Shown here piece after piece: positions 55,150-64,000 of a stretch of DNA of 64,000 bases. Source of the stretch: Achatina immaculata (lineage: Eukaryota; Mollusca; Gastropoda; Stylommatophora; Achatinidae); assembly GCA_009760885.1 (NCBI GenBank), contig CM019703.1, positions 11,610,459-11,674,458 on the forward strand, read 5' to 3'. A program made the translations under genes and the position numbers. The notes beneath the pieces are model-generated. The model saw only the letters and a program-made list of their open reading frames with translations. It searched no databases and was not told the origin of the DNA. Within the stretch, counting starts at the first letter, position 1; the number at the start of each line of letters is the position of its first letter.

Positions 55150-55500
55150 TGGCTAGGTGGAGCCTTCAAGAAGAACAGCTGTGTAGCTAAGTGGTTAACC
55201 CACATATCTCAAGATTGCTGTTCAGATGTGGCCAGAGACACCATAGTAACCCAGCTGTAGAAATGGATACCTGTTTTCTTCTGGAGCTGAAAAAGGAAAG
55301 GTGATTAGGTGTAATGCTCACCACATCACCCTTTTGTGTGCTGATAGTTAAAGGAAAGATGACTAGGTGTAAATCTCACCACACCACCCTTTTGTGTGCT
55401 GACAGTTAAAGGAAAGGTGATTAGGTGAAATGCTCACCACACACCCTTTTGTGTGCTGACATTTAAAGGAAAATAAGCAGCGTTGGTGCCTGTAAGATGT
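55150..55500 (+). repeat. SINE-B copy with tandemly repeated tail
   Basis: Degraded head, core gaaatggatacctgttttct, then a block with ggtgattaggtg and cccttttgtgtgctgac repeated three times before the end block. Confidence 0.75.
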
Positions 55501-55534
55501 GATAGGGCTGTCTTTTTTCCTTACAATCTTTGTA

Positions 55535-55930
55535 ACATGAAGATGGTAGGAAAACTTTATCTTAAAATCTCTTTAGCATGAAGACAGTAGGGAAACTTTT
55601 ATCTCACAATCTCTTTAGCATGAAAACAGTAGGAGAACTTTTATCTCACAATCTCTTTAGCATGAAGACAGTAGGGAAACTTTTATCTCACAATCTCTTT
55701 AGCATGAAGACAGTAGGGAAACTTTTATCTCACAATCTCTTTAGCATGAAAACAGTAGGAAAACTTTTATCTCACAATCTCTTTAGCATGAAAACAGTAG
55801 GAAAACTGTTATCTAACAATCTCTGTAGCATGAAGACAGTAGGACTGTCTTTTCTTACAGTCTCTGTAGCACAAAGAAAGTAGAAAACTTCATACAATAT
55901 CTGTAGCATGAAGACAGTAGTTAGAAAAGC
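55535..55930. repeat. 42-bp minisatellite
   Basis: Nine copies of agcatgaagacagtagggaa plus acttttatctcacaatctcttt. The unit is divisible by three, so one frame reads open for 101 codons, which is an artefact. Confidence 0.93.
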
Positions 55931-56394
55931 TTAAATAAAGTTATGGGGAGAAACTGAAGTCTAATATTTCAGTAATTGCAATTGTAAAAGAATATATAAT
56001 GGTGAAGATCCTTTTGAGATGGTAATTTAAATACAGAGGAAGATGGAGGGCAGACTGGGCTGAAAAGGGAGGACAGAGAGCAGGGACTCTGAGAACTGCT
56101 GGTTTAGAACATAACATTTTAGGAAATAAGGAGTCTAAATGTCAATAGACCCTGCATGGTAGTTCACCATTTTTTAATGGTGGAAAATTTAATAAAGTAT
56201 AATATTTTTTTAAAATACATGTTCATGTGTCTGAATTTGAGTTTTTTAAATATAGATAAGATAAGATAAGATTGTCATCATTAAGAAAATTAAAATGCTC
56301 ACATTCAGTTTCAGAGTTTTCAGGTTCAGTACTCTCAGTGAAAATTGTTTGTTCTAGACTTAGAAAGGAGGGTTATTTTTCTCTGTCTTGCCCC

Positions 56395-56538
56395 CCCCTC
56401 TCTCTCTCTTCCCTTTCTGTCCCTCGGTGAATGACTGGGTGGGTGGGTGAGAGATTGGTATTCTCTCTCTCTCTCTCAAGTCCCTTTCTGTCCCTTGGTG
56501 AATGACTGGGTGGGTTGGTGGGTGAGAGATTGGTATTT

Positions 56539-56577
<39 letters not shown>

Positions 56578-56580
56578 TGC
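56395..56580. repeat. low-complexity CT / GGT / CA region
   Basis: Duplicated block of CT repeat, ccctttctgtccct, gaatgactgggtggg and gagagattggtat, ending in (CA)n. Confidence 0.85.
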
Positions 56581-56679
56581 ACGTCAGGAGTTTAAGGTAC
56601 CAAAATACATAACTAAAGTGGATACACATTCTCATACAGTTGTTTCACATTATATCATTCTGCCTCTGGTCTCTTGATA

Positions 56680-57325
56680 TAAATGTTGGAGAGATGATTA
56701 TTAAGAAAGCAGAAACATACAAATATCTAGGCACAACCTTCAGCAGAAGCAACATAGTAAGAGAGGAAATTAAAGGTAGAGTACAGATAGGGAATAAAAT
56801 ATACCTCACCTTGCAACACCTGTTAAAGTCCAAAATCCTGTCCCAAACACCAAAATAACAATCTACAAAACCATAATAGGACCAGCCGTCATGTATGGAT
56901 TAGAAACATGGAGTACAACGAAGAAAGTTGGAACAACAATTGCAGATCTTTGAGAAAAGATTCTAAGAATAATCTTTGGCCTGATAAAAGATACCAACAG
57001 TGAAAATGGAGAGATAGAAAGAACACTGAACTGAATAGCTTATTTAAATCCCAACGAATTATAAATGTCTTAAAACTGAACAGACTATACTGGCTGGGAC
57101 ATGTAGAAAGAAAGAGAACAGACAAATGATGTCTTGTATGCACAAGAGATGAAGGAAACAAGACCAAGGGGTAGACCAAGAAAGAGATGGAAAGTACAAC
57201 ATAGAAGAGAATATAAAAGAAATTGGTGTCACCAACTGGAGAGAGAAGATCAGGAATAGAGAGGAATGGAGGCAAACTTTATCTGCAGCAATGAGCCTTA
57301 ATGGCTCAGAAAGCTGAAGAAGAAG
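56680..57325 (+). pseudogene. LINE-D copy 3, longest
   Basis: Plus-strand KAETYKYLGTTFSRSNIVRE, GPAVMYGLETWS, an AYLNPN-like block, GHVERKRT-type and TNWREKIRN-type blocks with several frame breaks, then the GAAGAAG tail at 57,317-57,325. Confidence 0.8.
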
Positions 57326-57349
57326 TGTATGTATGTATGTATGTATGTA

Positions 57350-57399
<50 letters not shown>

Positions 57400-57427
57400 T
57401 ACATACACACCCACACATGCGTGTGTG
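57326..57427. repeat. compound microsatellite
   Basis: (GTAT)n(GT)n(AT)n(AC)n directly between the LINE-D tail and the mariner terminal repeat. Confidence 0.9.
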
Positions 57428-58688
57428 CGCACTCCAACAATTAAATAATGAGACTAATTTTATTATGGCCAAGACAAAAAATGCCATCTATGAAGCAAAG
57501 CATGGAATCCAAAGAGCCAACCTTCATCTATGATCTGGCAGCTTTTCATCACTGCCAGATAAGCAGACAATAAACAAACCACCATTTTGTTGACCTAGTT
57601 AGAAGTGCATTGTCATGTAATCAGCATGGAGCAAAAAAAGCTAACATTAAATTCTGTTTAAAACTCAGAAAAAATGCCATTGAGACAGTTTATTTAATGC
57701 GACAGTTTATGGGGATAATTGTTTATCTCATGCACAGATATTCAAATAGTATTTACAATTGAAAAGTGGTGTGGAAACGATTACAAATGCAACTAGACAT
57801 GGACTCCTAATTTCTGTTCCTAATGAAGAACTCATTAAAGTCAGTGAATGGATACAAGAAGTTGTTTGACTGTGAGGATGATCGCAGATGAATTTAGTGT
57901 TAACTGAGAGAACATTCGTAAAATTTTAGTGGAAGATTTGTTGCTTAACAGTTTGTACCACATGGTTTGTCTGATAACCAGAAACATCAGCGTGTTGAGT
58001 ATGCAAAAGGCATCATCAAAACGTGTCGCAGAGATAAACGTTTCTTAAATTTGATTGTTGCAGAGGATGAAACATGGATTTTCCGCTATGATCCCACAAC
58101 TAAACACCAAAGTGCTCAGTGGAAGTCATCATCATCACCAAAAGGCAAAAAATTTTGTCTTGAAAAGTTGAAAGTGAAGACAATGTTGGTGTGCTTCTAC
58201 AGCAGCAAAGGAGTTATTCACAAAGAATTTATTCCAGAGGGACAGACTGTCACTGCCAAAGTTTAAGTATTTTGAAACGCCTATCGAAAAGGATTCTCCA
58301 AGTCTGACCTGAGTATTCAACACCTGGCAGTTTTTTCCTTCTTCATGATAATGCACCGGCTTACTGGGCAGTAGCTGTACAGGAATTTTTGGTCCAAAAA
58401 CAAGTGTGTGTTCTCAGCCACCCACCCTATTTCCCAGATTTGTCTCCCTTTGATTATTTTCTATTCTCAAAATTAAAATTACATTGAAAGGACACTTCTT
58501 GATGACATCCAAAGGGCCGTACCATCAAGTTTAAGGGCCATACCAACAGAAGAACTGCAGAGGTTGTTTTGGTGTTTGTTAGATACACTCGCTGTATCAA
58601 TGCTTACTTTGAATAAAATACAGGCTATATCTGCAGCTATTTAAGTTTTTTAATGTAATTAATCTCATTACTTAATTGTCGGACCTTG
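57428..58688 (+). pseudogene. mariner transposon, sister of the 12-kb copy
   Basis: 1,261 bp with terminal repeats matching 12,097-13,377 and TA at 58,689-58,690. The plus strand encodes FVPHGLSDNQKHQRVEYAKG, the first catalytic block AEDETWIFRYDPTTKHQ (Asp present), an intact stretch to EFIPEGQTVTAKV, then broken HDNAPAH-like and SPDLS-like remnants. One CpG of the terminal repeat (cgacaatt) is CpA here. Confidence 0.88.
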
Positions 58689-59253
58689 TATGCACATGCA
58701 CAGACTCACACACACAAGAGAGATAGAGTCCAACCTTGCCACCAGCCCTGTTTTACTTGTTTTCTATATTTCCATGTTGACTTTTTTTTTTTTTCTAGAT
58801 TAGCTCATCTGGCAGCAATTAGGGCTTCTCTAGTCAAAGAAATGGGTTCACACTTGGCTTAGGTGTATTTTAAATCAGTGCACAAATTATGCTTGTTATT
58901 ACAAATCCACCTGCATCTGGCTTCTTTCTCTTCAGTCCAGTCAGTGGACCTGCAGTAGTAGCTGCAAATGTTTTCCATTTGTTCTGCTGCATGTAAAAAA
59001 AGTGGGTACCTGACACTTGTCCTCTGAATGTGGAGAAATCTGCCCACATGGTGGGACATGCCTGAATATACATACACACACAAATGTAAGTGTCCAAGGA
59101 AGCATGACATTCACGTGGAAACGAGTCCCATGTATCTGAAATGATAGCAGGAAACATAAGAAAAAATGTTCAGTCAATTAGGAAAGCCGTCATTCTTTTT
59201 TTATTGTTCATTCATTTGTTGATGTCTTCTTTCACAACTATTCTACCATCCAG

Positions 59254-59362
59254 ATCCTGCTATTGTTCTTCCTACTTGTGGGATTGTCTTTGATATGTGC
59301 AATAGCCAATCACATTTGGGTTAAAAAAAATGAAATGAGCCACTGGTACCTGTTTTATCAAG
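59254..59362 (+). CDS. ATP8A: ATP8A-type P4-ATPase, exon j (membrane segment 3)
   Basis: The acceptor ctaccatccag ends at 59,253 and the donor is gtgagt at 59,363. Thirty-six codons encode ILLLFFLLVGLSLICAIANH then IWVKKNEMSHWYLFYQ, a hydrophobic M3 helix followed by the ...WYL exoplasmic loop of P4-ATPases. It ends in phase 1. The next exon (M4 with PISL) was not found before 64,000, so the last intron exceeds 4.6 kb. Confidence 0.95.
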
Positions 59363-59577
59363 GTGAGTTCCAGCAACATTTCACTTTTCTGTGTGATGGC
59401 TGTAGTGTAATGTTGTAAGAATCTGTATTGGAATGCTTACTCAGCATAAGTGACCTCCCTAAATTATGCTTTCCTAATATATTACATGTGCCATCTGTTA
59501 ATAATTTTTCATGTTTCAACCTTATATGTGTGGCTTTCATATGTTTCCATATCCAGTAGTGTAAAGAAAGATGTTTG

Positions 59578-59702
59578 AGTGTGTGTGTGAGTGTGTAAAT
59601 GTGTGTGTAAGTGTGTGTGTGAGTGTGTGTGTGTGAGTGAGTGGGTGGGTGGGTGAGTGAGTGAGTGAGTGAGTGAGTGAGTGAGTGATGAGTGAGTGAG
59701 AT
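59578..59702. repeat. (GTGT)/(GTGA)n microsatellite
   Basis: Compound GT and TGAG repeats. Confidence 0.95.
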
Positions 59703-60410
59703 ATGTCAAAGACTAAAAATAAGATGTTTAATCATGATTAATTTCCAATTTTTGGCGATATACAAATATGAGTGGATTTTTTTTTTTTAAGTATTGAAAA
59801 AAGTGTAACTGAAGAAATATAAATACAAAATAAAATAACTGAAATACAATTTACCTGAAACTTCAGAAGAAATTTGATCAATTTAGCTCAGTGATCTTAT
59901 TTGCAGCATTTGTTTGTGAGTGGCATTTTTCTCATGAAAAGCTTTCTGTGATGATGTTGCATTAAGAATATTTGAAGAAGCCTAGTTTAAGAGCAGTACT
60001 TGAGTGCTAGTACACACTCATGTATATAGTTTCATACGAGTTGCAATAATGAAGTGGCTTAAACTGTGTTACTTTAATATACATATAAGATACTAGTGAT
60101 TAGGCCCTCAGAGAGGACATTGTGAAGTAGTCCAAAATACTTCTCTTTCATCTGGCTCCAGACTTTCCCTATTGATTAGCCATTCTATTTTCATCCACTG
60201 TGAGTCCTTTTAAAACAAGGGTATCCCTCCAGGCTCTAGAGCTATGTACTGGCTGGAAAACCCAGACCAGCTTCCCACTGGGGGACACACACACATACCT
60301 GTGGGACCAGCAATGATAAGCAACTTTCTCTTTCATCAGGTTGTTTCATGGTATGATTTATATTTTTATATTTCTCTCTGTTTGGTTTATTTCTACCCAT
60401 ATGTTTATGT

Positions 60411-60950
60411 CAGTCAGTCAGTCATTTGCATGTCCCTTGTGGAACTTTGCATCCTCTAACAGCTCTCCTGTAGGCCTCTCGGTTGTGAGCAAGATGCCCT
60501 GCTGCTGATGCATCCATTTGCAGGTCATCAACGATATCTTGGAGCCATCTCCGCCTTGATCTTCCTCTCTTTCTTTTTCTCATTATGTATCCTTCCACGA
60601 CGCTCTTCTCTAAATTATCATGATTTTTAATATGTCCAAAATATTTAAGTTTTCTCTGTTTAATCCTCTTTACTAGCCAGCCTTCTTCAGTATTAAATTC
60701 TTATAGTATGGATATATTTATTCTTTTTTGTGTCCATGATATTTGAAGAACTCTTCTGTAGCATTTACATTCAAAGGCATTTATGCGTTTCTCAGCTGTT
60801 TTGTTAAGTGTCCAAGTCTCACAGGCATATGTTGCTATAGAAAAGATGCATGCCCTTAAAAATCTTATTTTTGTAGTTCTGTCTGTTCCTCTCCACAGCT
60901 TCTTTGGTTGTTTTATTTGTCCTCCTTTTAATTTCCCTGATTGTATCTCC
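60411..60950 (-). pseudogene. LINE-B copy 5
   Basis: Minus strand: RTTKIRFLRACIFSIATYAC, TLNKTAEKRINAFECKCYRR and a frame break before the RGRP block. The (TCAG)n tail is at 60,411-60,426. Confidence 0.88.
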
Positions 60951-61274
60951 ATATATATTTATGTAGCCAGATTAAATTAACACTGTGACTTTTTTTTCAT
61001 ATGTTAATTTGTAATGTCTGATCTGATCATTGTCCAGTCTAGCTTTAGTGAATATTCTATTTTTCTACTAATACTGGACTTTGTGATCTGTGGCCAGATT
61101 AGGAGAGTTTTTAAAGACTGAGTGAATATAAGACTCATGCTGGAGTGGCTGTAGGGGAAGTGATACTTAAAAAAGATAAGATCTTGTTTCAGATCTGGCA
61201 GTAAGATTGGCATGTGTTCTTTATATAATTTATATAATGATATATATATATATGTATAATATTATATAGTTATA

Positions 61275-62030
61275 TCTCTCTCTGAACCTTAAGTGCCCAG
61301 GGCACATGGGGCTTCTGCAAGGGTTTTCCACAAATGCCTGTCTTTCGCCTTTTTTTCTGCTCTTGCCCAGGTGAGCCCTCTATTGCTCAATATCCTTTCT
61401 GTTGTTCTTCTCCATGTCTCTTTTGGTCTACCCTTACTTCTGCTCCCCTGTGGTGTCCATCTTAGTGCTATTTTTGGTAGTGAGTTGTCAGTCATTCGGA
61501 GCACATGTCCCAACCATCGCCAGCGTCTTTCCTCAATAATTGTTGTCAGTGGTTTCATCTGCATTTCTGCTAATAAGATGTTATTTCTTATGGTGTTTGG
61601 CCAAAATATTTTTTTAATTCTACGTAAACATTTAGTCTGGAAAGAATTCAACTTGTTTTCTATGGTTTTGGTGATTTTCCAGCATTCACTTCCATAGAGT
61701 AGTACACTTAGAACATTACTCTTAAATATCCTGATTTTCATATTTATGCTTAGTTTATTTGATTTCCATATATTCTGTAGCATTGCAAAAGCCTGGTTTG
61801 CTCTAGTAAGTCTGCTGTTGATGTCCTCTGTGCTGTCTCCATTTTCTACTACTCTGCTGCCAAGGTATACAAATTCGTTGACCTCCTCCACTAACTTGTT
61901 ATCTACTCTGAGTACATTTCTGTTGTTCACATTTTGCTTCATTAACTTTGTCTTTCCTACGTTGATCTTTAGTCCTATGTTGTTTGCATTCTGGGTTAAC
62001 TTGTTTATTTTATCTTGCATATCTTTGTGA
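61275..62030 (-). pseudogene. LINE-A copy 3, 5'-truncated but open
   Basis: A single uninterrupted minus-strand frame of 243 codons (62,020-61,289). It runs from MQDKINKLTQNANNIGLKIN through VYLGSRVVENGDSTEDINSR, LLYGSECWKITKTIENKLN and GRPKETWRR to APCALGT. It is the least decayed LINE-A C-terminus in the window. The catalytic domain is absent. Both ends abut ATAT-rich sequence. Confidence 0.9.
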
Positions 62031-62639
62031 TATAGTTATATAGTTGTATAGTAATATTATACAGTTTCTTCTTTGGGGCTGTTTCATGTTACTAGCCAAG
62101 TGACTTCTCTTTCAGGATTTGTAAAGCTTTGAAGTACTAGAGCCTACCAAGGCAGAAAAACTGTGCAGTTATGTAGGTTTACTGGGTAGTATCAGACAGA
62201 ATGAATTTTATTTTGGTTTTTTTTTTTTTTTGTTAAGCTGCTTTTACAAATAACTTCTACAACTGTTAGGCCAATATGGCAGCTCTCCTTGATGCTAATC
62301 TCAGACAAAAATTAGAGCTGGTAGTTTCTAGTGAAAGCTAGAAGTTAGCCAAAGTGCAGCTAGCCGAACACCAGCACTAATTTTATGGTTATATAAATAC
62401 ACGCAAACGAGAATTCAAATACTCTGTAATTTGAGGAAAGGTCATGGGTTGTTCTGTAGTCCTAGTTGTATATTAGTTGTCACATATAATCTGTTCTAGA
62501 GTAGTCTACTTTTACTGATTTCAGCTACTGAAATGCTGCAGTGTAAATAATAACTGGAGGAAAAAAAAAGGTCTTGTGTGTGATACTTGCATTCTACGTA
62601 TCATTTAAAACAAGAACACATTCACATATGTAACCCTAG

Positions 62640-63065
62640 TTACAGCATATCACACTATAGTTTGTTGAAAACATATAGAGAACATATAGTTGCCTGTATC
62701 TTTGTTTGTTAATCACTGACTTCAGTACACCCATCCTGTCCATAGGAATCATACCTCTTGCTGTAGCATTATAGGCAGCATGATCGACTACATTGCTTCT
62801 CACCCCTGCATGGTCTGGAGAATATATCCACATTAGCCTGGTGACACTGGATTTTCCCAAGAGCTGAAGCATTTCATGACACAGAAAACCCCTCTCCATC
62901 TTGCAAAGCACACCTTGTGTATCATTTTGCCGAACTAGCCAGGACACTGGCTCAGTTTCCATCCTAATGCTCATTGTTGGTGCACAAGAGGCCCTTGCAT
63001 TCTGTGCCACCCATCATCCTTGCCTGTAGACCTTGCTGTGAAGCCCTGTCCACTTCTTTTTGCCT
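62640..63065 (-). pseudogene. LINE-F copy 2, RNase H fragment
   Basis: Minus strand METEPVSWLVRQNDTQGVLC, then LMWIYSPDHAGVRSNVVDHA, the C-terminal RNase H motif (SPDHAGVxxNxxxD with His). The frame is open for 124 codons. Related to 24,440-25,130. Confidence 0.75.
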
Positions 63066-64000
63066 CACAGCACTGAGATATCCATAAAGATTTACTGGGT
63101 CATGACAGTCATGGAGCAACCTTTAAACAGTGTCTTTTGTGGCTAGGCAGTTGTTCACCCTGTTTGAGTGTGGGCTCAACTTTTGTTCTCTGTTGATCTT
63201 TGATCCTTTTATATTTCTGTGCTGAAATTTTTAGGTTTTCTCCCTCATCAACTTTATTTTCACACTTTATCATCCATTGCATGTAATTAATGTGTTATAT
63301 TTCAGTCATGTTTTTTTTTTTAATTTGAGAAATTCATTTTAAAGTTTGCAGTACTTTTAAATGGGGTCATTAGTATGTGGAATTTAAATGATATACAATT
63401 AAATAACATGATTTTACTAATGTAGTATCCCATTTTGGTTATATGTTTTACTGTGTTCCGAGCTTGTAATCCATCCCAATAGCAATGTTTTCAACTTTTT
63501 TTTTTTTTTCAGTGTTAAAACATTTGTTGCTTATGCTTGTATATGTCAGTTTTTATTGTAATATGTTCTTTCCATTTCTTTCTTTTTTGTGTAGAAAAAG
63601 TAACAAATAAGTACCTTGGTAATTAGACTTTCAAACATTTCTTTCATTTAGCATAAGCCATGTATTAAGTGCATTTCTGTGCATCGTGTTTACACTTATC
63701 TGTGTTACAAAGCAAAGGCTTGTTTGTGGCAATAGTTGGTGGTTGTTGTTCGCATGGTTCTCACCTTATTAGCCATGTGAGAGAAAATCTCTGAACAAAT
63801 CACTTGCTAATAGCATTTAACAGTCTGACAATGCCTTGTGCAGTGTTTAAGATCTTTTGAGCAGTTGCTGTTTGCATGAGCTCAGCTTCAGAAAATAAAA
63901 ACCAGCCTCTCTCTATGATCAGGAGACTGGTATTTGAGTTTGTTCACCAACTTTTTTGGTTTGCTTCGCGGGGAGACCAGCATGCTTTCAGTGTTACAGG
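63066..64000. other. intron 10 interior, unannotated
   Basis: AT-rich, practically CpG-free sequence with T runs (about 63,309 and 63,497). No exon with the required phase 1 start was found. Confidence 0.5.

Noticed and set aside
62101..62140. Possible next ATP8A exon after ttcag at 62,115
   Set aside because: The required phase gives a stop within four codons and no M4/PISL sequence. No other acceptor downstream fits.

Overview
The window is eukaryotic genomic DNA, most likely from a lophotrochozoan invertebrate and probably a gastropod mollusc. That placement is an inference. It rests on long introns, a high load of non-LTR retrotransposons ending in short tandem repeats, tRNA-headed SINEs with a shared core, mariner, hAT, piggyBac and Tigger elements, and an apparently CpG-depleted gene body. 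There is no bacterial-style gene organisation, rRNA, CRISPR array or operon.

The only host gene I can support is the 5' part of a plus-strand class-1 P4-ATPase (ATP8A type, phosphatidylserine flippase). Ten consecutive internal exons at 24,020-24,182, 27,539-27,638, 30,133-30,231, 33,463-33,508, 35,388-35,502, 37,501-37,570, 40,279-40,406, 52,095-52,165, 54,206-54,303 and 59,254-59,362 join in phase through GT-AG introns. They encode about 333 residues: the N-terminal tail, membrane segments 1 and 2, the actuator domain with its DGET motif, and membrane segment 3. The phosphorylation domain (DKTGT), nucleotide-binding domain and remaining membrane segments must lie beyond 64,000. The first exon was not identified.

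Layout: 1-24,019 is gene-poor, CpG-containing sequence upstream of the recognisable exons (intergenic, 5' UTR or first intron). It holds minisatellites, SINEs, 5'-truncated LINEs, one mariner and several hAT-type MITEs. From about 25 kb to 64 kb everything lies in ATP8A introns. Intron 7 (40,407-52,094) is the largest. It holds a near full-length APE-type LINE (about 42,010-45,196), a Tigger-like pseudogene, two internally deleted DDE/D transposons and many LINE and SINE fragments. At least a dozen distinct minisatellites (units 22-53 bp) are scattered through the window.

The most interesting signals are structural. A LINE copy has the signature of twin priming. CpG density drops sharply on entering the gene, and matched SINE and mariner copies on either side show it. 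A mariner has an apparent empty-site paralogue in the same window. A mariner derivative retains only its ends and its helix-turn-helix region. A piggyBac-like TTAA element sits inside a LINE. Three SINE families share one core. I found no convincing new protein system.
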